In this document: in pieces, positions 12,901 to 24,600 of the stretch
How positions within the stretch are numbered: position 1 is the stretch's first letter
How the letters are laid out: every line of letters starts with the position of its first letter
Assembly: GCF_001577835.2 (NCBI RefSeq)
Contig: NC_029518.1
Coordinates: forward strand, 88,022,979 to 88,086,978
Source: Coturnix japonica
Taxonomy: Eukaryota > Chordata > Aves > Galliformes > Phasianidae
Length of the DNA: 64,000 nucleotides
Direction of reading: 5' to 3'
The notes under the pieces: generated by a model
The model's database searches: none
What the model saw: the letters and a program-made list of their open reading frames with translations, nothing else
Told to the model about the DNA's origin: nothing
Translations under genes and position numbers: made by a program

Positions 12901-15900
12901 AAGGGAAAAAATGAGTGCAATTGAATTTCAAAATCTTCGGTCTTGCTGTGTTTAGAGTTGTGACATGCTCTAATAGAGTACCAGCAGTACTTTTTTAAGA
13001 CGATCGCCTCAGTTCCTAACAGAGAATCAGAATAAACTTGTATTCACAAGGAACTTTTCTGTACCTTATCCTACAACAAATGCAGTTTTAAATGCTATTC
13101 AAAGACTGCATTAGCTCAGACAGAGAACTAGTTAGCTCTTCTGCATTCCCGTCCTTAGCATTTGAGATCCTTCCATTTCTCTGTAGGAAAAGTGGTAAAG
13201 AAAGTACTTAGTGGCTTCTGGAAGATTGAGTCTAAGTGTTGTTTGATACAGAGTTGAAAGATAAAGAGGAAATGAATTCCAGTTCTGGGTAAAGTTTGCA
13301 CAACCCTGAGCAAAAGTATTATCTGTTTATTAAAATGAAGGCGATGGTTTTTTGCTTGGATCAAAGGATCTTACTTGTAGTAGTAAACAGTAGCATGTCT
13401 GGCTCCCTTCTTGACAGCCCCTTTCTCCCCTGTAGCCTGTACTGCTGTGCTTATGAGTCAGCTGAACAAGGGAGCCAACTGCCTTTCCCCTCTGTTTCCT
13501 ACCATGTGTTTAGGGGTCTCTCTTCTAGAACAAAAACTTGTCACTGTCGAACCTTTGCTTGTGTGGGATACAGCAGAATTGCTCAATTGCAGTGACTCTT
13601 CAGTGTAAACAAATCTATGGCAATAAAGCTGCTGTTAGCAGTTAACACTTGAAGGGAAATATATTGCTGGCAGGGCCGTGTTATGCCAGCCAAATGGTAT
13701 GTCATCATGTGACTTTGTTTTGCAGAGTTCACACTACTAAGTTTTCTCAGAGCACAGAATACCCTTTTTGGTTCTCAGTAGCTGGTTAAGTTGATGTATG
13801 TTTTTCTGCATATTTCAAGAAAATCTCTTCTTTGTTTTAAAAGGTCCTTCCTGTTGCTTCTGAAGAGCTGGAAGGTGAAAGGTAAGAGTTGTGCTCTTTC
13901 AGACTCCTGAAGCTTTGCCCTTGGGAAGGAGCTAATACCCTGTAATTGTGGCTGACGTTTTGCTCTATCAATGACAGCTCCAACCTGAAGAGAGGAGGTT
14001 ACATTGGCGAAGAGGACTTCATTGCTACTCCAAACAAAATGGCTAGAATGGAAGAACCAAAAAGAGGTATTACTTCCTCCTTTCAAAGACCGCGTCATCA
14101 GTGTGCTTGTCCATCAGGGTAGGGAGATGCCTCTGAGATTTTATTCTGCAATATACTGACCTTCTGGTTTTGACAAATAACAAAATGAACGTGTGTAAGA
14201 CTGTAGTTCAGTTTCACAAACCTTTTTGCCATGGGAGAATTTTTGGGTTTTTTCTGGCAGAAATGAGCAAAATGAGAGCAAATTTTGTTTATTTTAAGCC
14301 TATTTTCTGTCTTTGTGGAGTTGGACGTTACTGTGGTGTCGTGGAAGAAAATGAGATCCCTTGTGGAGGAGGTATAGGGGATTGCCTGCCTGATGACAGC
14401 TGTGTATGTGAAGACCAGGACAAAGCTTAAGGGATTAAAAGATGAAGATTAAACTTGCTAGCTTTAACCTTTGCCACCTTGCAAGTTTGACCTGAATAGG
14501 GCTGTACTTTGATAGTCTGTGTAAACTAATTCAAAATGATGGATTTTATAAAAGGAAGTGTGTGAACTCTTGGTTTCTCTTGACTGTGTGCAATAAAATG
14601 AGACCCATGGGATTATCTGTAGTTTGACTGCTCTGGCGTCCTACCTGTGCTGTTACTGAGAGTGTTTGTGCTCTCTTCGTTTTAAAATCTACAGTTTTTG
14701 TTCTGAATCTCCTTCTAGCAAAGGAAGTCAAGGTGTTGTGCTGTCCTTAGCTCACCTTGGTCATCTTAGACCAGTAATTGCACAGTACTGAAGGCGTGTC
14801 AAAGGCGTGTAGCTAATGAACCCTTGTAAACAATCCAGCTTGCAGTACCTAGTCATTAGAAGATGGATTAAAGGCAGCAAAGCCGTTCAAGTCCAAGCTT
14901 TTTTGCTCTTACGGCTTATTCCTCAGCCTAAATGCAGTTTTTAATGAGGCTGATGTTACATACAATGACTCTGCAAGCTTGAGAACGCTAGAGATACTTA
15001 CCTCATTGGGTTTCTTATTCTTTGGTCCCCCTCCTAGCAGGAAAAAGAGCGTGTGGTTAATGTCAGCTGAGATGGAGCGGGTATTCCTCACATGTGGCAT
15101 GGAGGGGGAAGGCAGATGAGATGGTGTAGGAGGAGAGGGGCAGTGTACAAATAAATATATGCTGGTGTCTGTCAAGTTGGTTAATTGTGAAAAACCTTAT
15201 GGTAGGTAATTTGGGAGACATGAAGGAGCGCTAGATTCTCAAAGCTCCATGTTTGGCATCCCTCCTTTCTGGGTTTTAAATGTAATCTTTCAAAATGTGA
15301 AGAAAATATCAGGTAGTGAAAAACTTGACGTGTTTGACATGTAAGTACATAGTATTTTTGTACATGAACAGTGCCTTGTGAGCTAACCTAGATGTACCTC
15401 TTCAGAGTATAGTAGGTGTACGTATGTACTTCTCTTCATTAGACCCTTAGTCTGTATTGCTCCTTACTTAGCCATGAGAATGGACTGTGCAGTTAATTCC
15501 TGTCTGTGATTTGCTTTTCAGTGTTGCTTTATGTCCGAAAAGAATCAGAGGAAGTCTTTGATGCACTTATGTTAAAGACACCATCTCTGAAAGGCCTGAT
15601 GGAAGCTGTAAGTACTAAGGCTGCTTTGTAGTCCTTGCTTCCTGCTTGAGAAAAAGCAAGTGGCCCAGTCAGTGTGTGATAGACAATCATAGGATTTAGA
15701 ATGATGCTGATTGTAGTTGTGTCCGTGTATCTCTGCTGCTTCTGGAAACGATGCAGAAGGCCAGTGTTCTTTCAGTGAAGGGGAAATTAATGTAAATAAT
15801 GCTTCAGTTCATTGTTGAAGGGGCTTTTGGAAGCTTCCTGTTTAAGCATCTTATTCCACACACATGAGATCTGGGTATAAGAAGGTGTTTCTTAACCTTC

Positions 15901-16957
15901 CTTGAAAATCTGAGCTGAAGAGCTGCACAATGTTGGGCACTGATGGAAAGACAGACCTCTGGGCTCGCTCTTTATGCAGGTCCTGTTCTGGGCACATGGC
16001 AGCAGCAAGCAGTTTGTAGGTCTTTTCCTTGAGGAAAAAAAAGTCAGTGGGCTCCCACTTGGAATGTCCTTTGTGTCAGAGATAAGAGCTGAATCAGGAG
16101 GTGGAGCAATTTCCAGAGCATGTTCAATGGCTTGGGTTTATTTCTGTCTGAAGGCCTTGTTTGGGGGCCTGCCTTCCCCTCTGCAGGCTTCCAGAGAGGA
16201 GTTCTTTCAAAGCCCCAGCTTAGAACAGAGCAGTGTGCTTTGAACTGTTCTATGCATCTGTGCACGCAAGCGTGAAATTATACTCTGGTGCTTGCCTTCC
16301 AAAATAGCTTTCCACTACTCCTGCTGCTTTAATGCTGCAGGGGAAGTACAGAGCTTAACTCTGGGGAATGATGTAATGCTTGGCACTAGCTCAGAATTGC
16401 CATTTCTGATTGTCATTCTGTGACTAATGCCTCGTGGAGGCTTGGAGGACAGAGGCCTCAGAAGGCAATACCTGGCTGTGCAGCCCTCTTTGGGACCAGA
16501 GATGGCTCTGTAACACAGGACCCTTTCCTGCCCATGGTGCTTCAGAGTACGATATTCTTGGCCTGTTGTCTGCAAATGTGGGTGAGGAACAGGAGGCAGA
16601 AGATAATTCTATTGATGGGTAATTGTGAGAGCAGCTCAAGCAGACACCAGAGAGCCCAGAGGGGGTGCAGTGTTGTTGTTCTCTCTGTGTAGCTCTTTGT
16701 TGAGTCAGCAGGGAGCTGCTAGATCAAGAATCAGTGCCCGTGTTTAGATCATAACTGAGTGTTTTGCACTGAAGTGAAGGGCAGTCTTAGCAGCCTCCCT
16801 GCTTTACAGGTGTTTTCTTTCTTTTCTTCTAGATATCTGACAAGTACGATGTTCCATTTGATAAAATAGGAAAAATCTTCAAGAAATGTAAAAAAGGGTG
16901 AGTATGTGTCCTTGGAGCGGCTCTGAGGACGTCAGCTCTGTGTGTATGCAGATGTCA

Positions 16958-16991
<34 letters not shown>

Positions 16992-18131
16992 CAGGCCCTG
17001 AACTAATCCTGTTCCAGTGTAACTCGTAGAGCACTAAAGCATAAAGGTCCTGTAGAGCTCAACAGTTGGACTCGCTCTATAAATGCAAGTCATTGGGCTT
17101 CATGTTGGCTGCTACTTGAATCAGACTTGATCATGCCAGAGAAGAGTTCTGTTTGTGCAAAGGCCCCAAGTGACAAAGAACCTACTTGAACCCATGCAAA
17201 ATTGTTTATAGACAGTTTTCACTGTCTATATTTGGCTGTGGTTACTTAACCTGGGTCTTTCTGTGTGCTACACTGCAGAGAGCTCCGCTTGTGAAATACC
17301 CATTCCCTGCAAAGGCCACAGTCCTTGAGTTCATAGTTGAGTTCATGAACGTGCCTTTATTTTTCGTGTTAGTAATTTTCATGGCCCTTCTCCAAAGTCA
17401 CTTCAGTTTCTTTACTTCATCCCCCCCAAGTCCCTCTGCCCAGGAGCATTAAGCCCTTTAATCACCTTTGCAATGTAATTTCAAGCAGTAGAAGTGCTTT
17501 TGTAGCAGAATTGCCACACCAGAATAACAGCAAGAGTTTGGAATCGGTGGTAGCTAAAGCAGCACTGAGGACAGCTCTGTGTGTTTGGGTGTGCACACGC
17601 TTTTGTACACACACTTACAAATACACGTTCATTCTGGCAAGTAAAAGTGGCCACATATTGGCTGTTTCTTCACTGTGGACTCTGTGGGGGCTATTTAAAA
17701 CTGCTGATTATTTATAACTGTCAAACAAACCAGTTCAGAGCCCCACGGCTGCCAAAGCGTGTTCAGCATCTGATGGGATTTGTGCCATTCCTGAGATCCC
17801 CTTCCCTCCCAGTTCCCCTCATGCTTTCCTTCAGATGGGAAGCTGCAGCCCTTGGTAGCAGGTCTGAGTGATGAGAGCAGCTAGATTTGCTATGGCAGGT
17901 GAAGGTTCAGTCCATCTTACCTCTGGACAGTCTCAGTGCTCTGAGGTCTGAGCGTGGCTTTGCTGGCTTTGGCCTTTAGAACTATAATATTTCCCCACCT
18001 TATCTTATTGTTCCAGAATCCTGGTCAACATGGACGATAACATTGTGAAACACTATTCCAATGAAGATACCTTCCAGTTGCAGATCGAAGAAGTCGGAGG
18101 ATCTTACAAGCTGACTCTCACTGAGATCTAA
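6912..18131 (+). CDS. GRHL1: Grainyhead-like transcription factor 1, last eight coding exons (5' part outside window)
   Basis: GRHL1 is a nuclear transcription factor that controls epidermal and epithelial genes such as desmosomal cadherins. Coding exons are 6912-7070, 10068-10155, 12293-12432, 13844-13881, 13978-14066, 15522-15607, 16833-16897 and 18017-18131. Each is flanked by AG/GT, the phases agree throughout, and together they give 259 residues ending at TAA 18129-18131. The first exon ([20 protein letters not shown], then the [13 protein letters not shown] motif) is the end of the CP2-like DNA-binding domain. The next is a basic segment ([15 protein letters not shown]), followed by a linker. 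The last exons carry the C-terminal dimerisation domain ([18 protein letters not shown], then [20 protein letters not shown]). The C-terminus fits GRHL1 better than GRHL2 as I recall the families. The fourth exon here is only 38 nt. Upstream exons and promoter are not in the window. Confidence 0.96.
7968..8150 (-). mobile_element. CR1 LINE 3' end in GRHL1 intron
   Basis: The + strand begins with AGAATCATAAAATCATTAAG and GGTTGGAAAAGGCC, the reverse complement of a CR1 3' tail. The - strand reads [20 protein letters not shown], the CR1 ORF2 C-terminus. It is antisense to GRHL1 and 5'-truncated. Confidence 0.85.
10327..10369. repeat. 21-bp tandem duplication in GRHL1 intron
   Basis: The unit TTTAGGACTTACATAGTTTT occurs twice in succession with a period of 21 bases and one difference (ACAT versus ACGT). 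Confidence 0.75.
16960..16991. repeat. (GT)n microsatellite
   Basis: About 15 uninterrupted GT dinucleotides follow the GRHL1 exon that ends at 16897. Such tracts are commonly length-polymorphic. Confidence 0.95.
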
Positions 18132-18712
18132 GATCACGGATCCTCTGTGGATGTGAAGCACGGATCTCGAGTGATCATCTTCCCATAATGTTGTGTGTTG
18201 GGTAAAACACCGCTCGCCTTCTCCAGGAGCAAGTCAGGGGTTGACTTGTGCTGGGGATCAGAGAGGTGTTTCTGCTCGATACCTTTGTGTCTCTGTTCTT
18301 TCTAGAGAACGTTGTAATGCTCATGACCTTATTTGCACTTGAAACCCGTGAGCAAAGAACAGCAATTAAATAGAGCGTGTATAAAAGACTAGTAGATAAG
18401 GGAGGGGAAACCCTTGGAAGGTGGCCTTTTAGAGCGGTGATGTCTTATTTATCTATTCAGCACCCACGATTTGAGCCCGTTATCAGCTGAGAGCGTATTA
18501 CTGGACTGTTTTTTGTTAGGTAGAGCTGCCAAACTACTGACTGAAACTGGTAGGAACTGCGTGCAGGTAGGAGAAAAGTCATCATGATGTTTACTCTTTG
18601 TCAGGGCAGGCTGTCGGAATCACGTGTGTCAATGGGGGGGAACGTAATACTGCCTTGCTTATGAAGAACTCGCCTTAGTAACTGTGTGAACTCTCATCAG
18701 ATGAAGCTATGT

Positions 18713-18804
18713 TGTATATAAGTGCAATATATTTTTGAAGGTTTGTAAATGTGTACATAACAAGTGATATATAATATATATAAAATACGGTGTTTGTGTA
18801 TATA
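18713..18804 (+). promoter_or_regulatory. Cluster of three Pumilio response elements in GRHL1 3' UTR
   Basis: TGTATATA at 18713-18720, TGTACATA at 18752-18759 and TGTATATA at 18797-18804 each match UGUANAUA, the site bound by Pumilio-family repressors. They lie within 92 bases in an AU-rich part of the UTR. Function is inferred from motif match only, and the AT-rich context raises the chance of coincidence for the TATATA forms. Confidence 0.45.
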
Positions 18805-19725
18805 TACCATGAATATATGCAAAGAAGCCCATCTAAAAGGATGCCATAGACAGAGAAAACAGATATTTAACGTAGCTATTTAAGAAAAAGGACGAAGCCT
18901 TAACATGCACCAAAGGTGAGCACACATGGGTACGTTCGTAGAACGCACACAGACCTTGTTCAACATGCATTTTCCTGTGTGGAGGGAAGGGGAGCAGCTC
19001 TCCCCGACCCCTCTGGACAGCAGGGTGCTGCAGACATGCATCATGTGGCACTGAGCTGGTGGGAGAAGCAATGAGGGCAGCTGGTAGCAGCACTCGGCCT
19101 GGGCCTGGCTGCCAGAAACCTCCACAAACAGCCACGGCAGCAGGTTCTATAGTGCTTACACATCGTGCCTTTGAGCTTAGGAAGAAGGAAAGGTGCCCTC
19201 TGGTTAGCAGCACACAGTAATGGCTGCACTGCAGGGTGGGATGTGAGCAGGTAGGAAGCACTGGGACTGTGGGATTTATGCTCTGGCCATCCCCAGGCTG
19301 GCACACAGAGCATCTTATCCCTCCTCCCCTCTCTCAGCACCACTAACAGCCTGCTGGGCCTGCAGTGCCATCAGGCCTCCCTTGTGAGATACGGGCACCG
19401 CCACAAGGGACGTTTATAAAGCTGATAGATGGAATACGTGTATCTCGTCACATCTGTATTGAAAATGGAAGTTGTATTACAGAAACTCAGTCTGGGCTGC
19501 GGGAAGTAGTTTAGGGTCTCCATAGGGGTAGGGTTGACTCAAGCATTATTTCTTTTTTACTGTAATGAAGTACGTGAACTTAAACCTGCTGATTGTTTCC
19601 CTCTGAGGCTCTATGGGACGCGGGTCTTCTCACTGTAGCAGCAACCTCGTGGTACGTGTTACGGAACCGATTTGTTTGGTTTTTGCCTGCTGTTTTTTAA
19701 TTGAAAAAGGATTTTAAAGCAAGCC

Positions 19726-19731
19726 ATTAAA
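19726..19731 (+). promoter_or_regulatory. Probable GRHL1 polyadenylation signal (ATTAAA)
   Basis: ATTAAA is the commonest variant signal. It stands at the end of the AT-rich UTR, shortly before the CR1 fragment that starts near 19894. Confidence 0.5.
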
Positions 19732-19893
19732 TTTTATATGTTCATTTCTAACGCTGAGTTGGTCTTATGCGCAATGAGCACGACTGCCTTCCCCAGCATC
19801 TCTGACATGACACATGGAGGGGCAGCTGGGGCTGAGGCAGGCGCTGGAGCGGCTGCAGAGCAGGGAACGTTTGGGCGGCACCCGAGACCTGGG

Positions 19894-20390
19894 TATCACA
19901 GAATTGTAGGGGTTGGAAGGGACCTCTAGAGATCATTGAGTCCAACCCCCCTGCCAAAGCAGGCTCCCTACACCCATGTCACACAGGTAGGCGTCCAGGC
20001 GGGTCTTAAATACTCCAGAGAAGGAGACTCCACACACTCCCTGGGGCAGCCTGTTCCAGTGCTCCGTCACCCTCAACTGTAAAGAAGTTCTTCCGCCACA
20101 TTCGTGCGGAACTTCTATGCTGTACTTTCATCCATTACCTCCTAGTCCTGTCCCCACGCATTATTTGAAAATGAGACCAGCCTCACCACTATGGCTCCCA
20201 CACACTCAGGTATTTACAAACCTGGATCAAGTCCCTCTCAGCCTTCTTTCTCAAGGCTAAACAGACCCCAGTTCCTCAGTCTCTCCTCATAGGGGAGATG
20301 CTCCAGGCCCTTCTACCATCTTAGTGGCCCTCCGCTGGACTCTTTCAAGAGATCCCTGTCTTTTTGTACTGGGGAGCCCAGGAACTCCAA
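19894..20390 (-). mobile_element. CR1 LINE 3' portion between GRHL1 and KLF11
   Basis: The + strand begins with ATCACAGAATTGTAGGGGTT and GGAAGGGACCTCTAGAGATC, the complement of a CR1 3' end. The complement of the ORF2 C-terminus follows (cues such as CCTGTTCCAGTGCTC and GTCTCTCCTCATAGGGGAGA). About 500 bases are retained, longer than most copies here. Confidence 0.9.
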
Positions 20391-20649
20391 CTGGGCGTTT
20401 GGATCCGGGCGTGCTGTGTGGATCCTGGGCTGTCCGTCCGGCCTCAGGGCCGCTGTGACCCGCCAACCAGCAGCTCATGGCGGAGGCAGCCTCGTGTTCC
20501 GGCCCCTTTTCCCCCATCCCAGCCCCCACCTTGGCATCCTCCCGTGCAGGGCCGGGCCCCGTGTGGGTGTTTGTGCCGCAGGGCAGGGCCGGGCACGGAG
20601 CTCATCGCCGGTACGTAACGGGGGGCTGCTCCTGGGAGCGGCCGTGTAT

Positions 20650-20850
20650 GTAGTGGTTAGGCCCTGGAACAGGCTGCCCAGGGAGGTTGTGGATGCCCCG
20701 TCCTTGGAGGTGTTCAAAGACCAGGTTTGGACGGGGCCCTGGGCAACCTGATCTGTAAAGGTGTATGTTTGGTGGCCCTGCCAGGCAGGGGGTTGGAACT
20801 ACATGATCCTTGAGGTCCCTTCCAACCCGGCTCATTCTGTGGTTCTCTAA
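20650..20850 (+). mobile_element. CR1 LINE 3' end upstream of KLF11
   Basis: The + strand reads RPWNRLPREVVDAPSLEVF and then a CR1 tail with GGTTGGAACTACATGATCCT, ending at TTCTGTGGTTCT. It lies about 500 bases upstream of the KLF11 exon 1 region and marks the outer edge of that promoter. Confidence 0.9.
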
Positions 20851-20879
20851 CGGGGACACGGGTCTGTCAGAAATGCCAG

Positions 20880-21640
20880 TGGTGCCAACCGCATCCCCCC
20901 CCCGCACCCCACGTGCATCACAGCACGCACACGATGGGCGTGCAGCTCGCTCCCGGCTCCGCCCCGCCCCGCCCCGCCCCCGCCCCACCCCGGGCATTCC
21001 CGGCCGCCGTCCCGCCCATCCCCGACCTTTCCCCCACTTTCCATCTCCCGCCGCCCAGGGCCGCGCCCACGCACCGCCCCCCCGGCTCCCCCCTATGGCA
21101 GCCGCCATCAGCCGCCTCCCGTTGGCCGCATGCGGTGGTTGCCGGGCTCCCATTGGCTCCCATTGGCGGACGGAGCCCGTCCCGCCCGCGCTGTCTGCCG
21201 AGCGCGGGAGCGGCGTGTCGGCCCCGCGGGCGGGGAAGGGAAGGAGGCGGGGCGGTGCCGTGCTGTGCCGGCTGTGTGCTGCTCTGCGAGCCGCTCTGTC
21301 CGTGCCGCCTCACGGCTTCCCGCTCGCACCGACCCGCCATGCACGGCTCCGCTTCGCCCTGCCCGGACATGGGAGATGCGGCCGCGGTGAGCGACGCGGG
21401 GACCCTTAGTTTCCCCTCAGGGAGGCGGGGGGCGGCCGGAGCCGTTAGCTGAGGGGACGGGGGGGGTCGGGGCCGGTGCGTGAGGTGTGGGGCCGTTATC
21501 CGGGGGCATGGGGCCGTTATCCGGGGGGCTGGGGCCGTTATCCGGGCGGGGTGACGCGGGGACACACGTCCCGGCCGCGAGGCGTCGCGTGGAGTCCCCG
21601 CCCGGCCGAGCGGAGGAGGCGATGTCACGTATCCGTATCG
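20880..21640 (+). promoter_or_regulatory. KLF11: KLF11 CpG-island promoter
   Basis: This GC- and CpG-rich block surrounds KLF11 exon 1. A run of GC boxes (repeated CCGCCC) at about 20958-20991 would bind Sp/KLF factors. Two inverted CCAAT boxes, ATTGG at 21152-21156 and 21162-21166, stand exactly ten bases apart. There is no TATA box. The transcription start is not resolvable but probably lies between about 21200 and 21330. Confidence 0.75.
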
Positions 21641-24600
21641 TGGCGGCTCCACTACGTGAGTCAGTGGCGGAGCTCAGCGCCCCGATGACATGAGGCGGTT
21701 CCCTCGGTGCTGCGGGCTGTGGCGCCGCCGGCTGCTTTCAGCCCCCCTTTCCCTTGCTGTGGCTGTGGGGTTTGCCTGTGCCCTGGGGTTTCCTGTGCTG
21801 GGTGTGCTGCCCGCCGTGTGTGCACACCCAGCTCCTGCCCTTTGGGAGCAGCCCTGCTGTGCTCCACCAGCTCCTCGCCTTGTTCCCTGTGATTCCCCGC
21901 TCGCTTTGCCGGCGGTAAAACTAAAGCTGGCAATGCTTGTGCAAAGCGTGGTGCCCGCGGGCGGAGATGAGGGCACGGGCAGCACCAAGTGTGTTTTCCA
22001 CATGCTCCGGCGATGAGATTAGTGCTAATGAGCAGCCATCTTCTGCGGCCGGCAGGCAGCCTTGTCTAAACAAGGTCGGAAGTTCTTCCCTTATAGCTCG
22101 TATGAAGCTGGCAGGGGGAGGGTGAGAGCAGAGCTGATGGGTGAAAGCCTGGCTGCAGGGATCTGTTTCAGCTGACCTTCATGGTGAGCAGACAGCGTGT
22201 GGGTGGCGTCAGCTTTGTGTTCTGCCTCGTGCTAATAGCCTGTAATGCGATTACATCCAGGTTGACATCGTGGATATCTACGAATCCATCCGGGAGCGGC
22301 AGCGCCACGACAGCGAGCGCTCGAGCTGCAGCACCTTGGAGCAGAATGACATCGAAGCCGTTGAGGCACTTGTTTGTATGAGCTCCTGGGGGCAAAGACT
22401 GCAGAAAGGTGACATATTAAAGATAAGGCCCCTCACACCCTTCTCAGATTCGGGAGATTTCACAACGCACGCTGAGGCCACTTCGGAGTTACCAAAGGAT
22501 TATTTGTCTACACTGGTAAGGAAGGTGTGACTGCAGAGTGTGTGATACCTGTATGGTACATCCCTGTTGTCACTTGGCTAAGATATGTGACCCTGCAGAG
22601 ATTGCTGGCAATGGGGCTCGTGCCCAGCACCGCATCTGGGGGTCCCTGAGGAGGAGACCCCAGCCCCTGCCCTCAGCTCTGTGCTCCATCAGCTGCACGG
22701 CACGGAAGTGCTGCCTGGCTCTTGGAGCATTTAGAGCACAAAAGGCAGAAGGAGCCTCAGTGATTCAGCGCTGACTTACCTGAAGGCCTTTATGAAGGCT
22801 CTTGACGGCATTAGGCCTCGCACTGATGGCTGGTACAGGTTACAATTATGAAACAGCAGATCTAATTGGTTTTTATGCTGTGCATTGGCCCGCTCTGGCT
22901 GATGAACATCCATTGAATCACAGTTGGGTTTTTTGTGTTTTTTTTTTTTGTTTCAATTTATGTTGCAATAAAAGTAGATTAAAAAAGACAAGACTATCAT
23001 TTGTGTTTTAAAAGGCTAAGACCTGTTTCAGCCAGCTGGCTTTTAACATGCAGTTACGTCACAGAAAGGGAATAGGAGAGACAAGAAGGCTGAGATGATG
23101 CAGCAAGTGGCTGGTGGGGCTCTGCTGTTATCCTGCTGCCACTCAGTGTGGGACTGTGAGCTGCCCAGCAGACAGGAATTGGGCTGGGATTGCAGTGCTA
23201 AGAGGGGGAGGAGAGGTGGCAGTACAGGGGTGGGTGAGGGGGTGGAAGAGCAGTTCCACTTGTGTGTATCTTGGGAATAGCCAGCAGCTGCTGGAGGAAT
23301 CGTTATTTAAAGATCTTAAATTATTGAAGTATCGTTTATAATTAAATTAAAGATAAAAATATCCAAGTCTTACTGGAACGTTGAAGCTCACATGGTACAG
23401 TACTGCTGTCTATTGCTTGTCCGTCTGTGTCATCAGCCTCTTACATCTGCGCCCATTGCTGGGAGAAGATATGAGAGGGTTTGTGTAGTGCACTGGGTAG
23501 AACACAATATTTAATGTAGGTCTGCAGTCTGCCTCATTGCCTTCCTTTTATTAATTAGTGTATTTCTGAGCCTGTTCTGAATGACCATCAGATGAGGCAA
23601 TGCAGCTTTAATTGCTTTCCCCAAGAAGCAGTTTCTGAGGAGCAGGTGTGATTTCCTTTTTGCACTGCAGGCTGTGTATAATGGTGTGGTGCATTAGCAG
23701 CGTTGTGTAACAGTGCTTTCTTTCCGCAGTGCATGACCCCTCCGCACAGCCCCGACTTTGTGGACATGTCTGCCGCCGTGCTGCTCCCTTCACAGGTCAC
23801 TTACTCCAAGCCCAGGACCGTCATGGCAAACACGGCCGCCTGCTCAGTCACATCCACCACCAACACGACTCCCGCAGCCAAGCCGTCTGTTCTGAGCGTG
23901 GACAGGCAGTGTGAGCAGAGGGCGGCCCTCGTGGAAGCCTCTGCCCCTCAGCCTTGCCGGGCCATGGTGACCAGCGTCATACGGCACACGGCTGACAGCT
24001 CTGCTTACCACCACAGAGCAGAGAAGGCAAAGGCAGCTCCAGGCTGTGGGACTTCAGGGGAGCAGCGTGGAGCTGAGGACCGAAGCCATTCCAGCCTGTC
24101 ACAGGACACGTGTGCTGCCGATGCTTTAATTAACAAGGCCTCCCCAGTGCACCAGCCGTGTGCGGCTGACTGCAGTGATGTGGTGCCCAGCAAGGCACAG
24201 CTTCCAGCCCGACCTGTTTCTCCACAGACCCACTTACCAAAGAGTTGCGAGGATGACTTGCAAACAAGAGCTACCCCAGTGACACCGGTCCCTGTGTCGA
24301 GCCCCCAGGTCCTCTGTCAAATGATCCCTTTGAGCGGACAGAGCGGTGTGATTAATGCCTATGTCAAACCTTCAGCTCCAACCATCTCGGCTCCCATGAA
24401 ACCTATTTTACCGCAGACAGCTCCGCTTTCTCAGCCCGTGCTCGTGGGATCTTCTGTGCCTCAGGGGACCGTCATGTTGGTTCTTCCACAGACTGCTGTC
24501 GCACCGACGCCGCAGTGCCCGCAAACAGTAATGACTGTTGGGAACACCAAGCTCCTGCCCCTCGCTCCTGCCCCCGTGTTCATCGCTTCTGGTCAAAGCT

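Larger units (their letters stand above)
7071..18016 (+). other. GRHL1 introns between the listed exons
   Basis: Apart from the exons listed under GRHL1, this interval holds one CR1 fragment near 8 kb, a 21-bp tandem duplication at 10327-10369 and a GT microsatellite at 16960-16991. I see no other gene, RNA gene or conserved element. The remaining open frames are short and lack protein-like composition. Confidence 0.6.
18132..19750 (+). other. GRHL1: GRHL1 3' UTR
   Basis: The sequence after the GRHL1 stop has no protein-like frame. It includes an AT-rich block at 18710-18830 with three exact matches to the Pumilio motif UGUANAUA. The most likely end is set by ATTAAA at 19726-19731, followed within about 20 bases by a GT-containing stretch. 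Earlier polyadenylation cannot be excluded from sequence alone. Confidence 0.65.

Noticed and set aside
20918-21652. Long - strand frame of 244 codons across the KLF11 CpG island
   Set aside because: It is rich in Arg, Pro, Gly and Ala, as any frame through CpG-dense DNA is, and it overlaps KLF11 exon 1 antisense.
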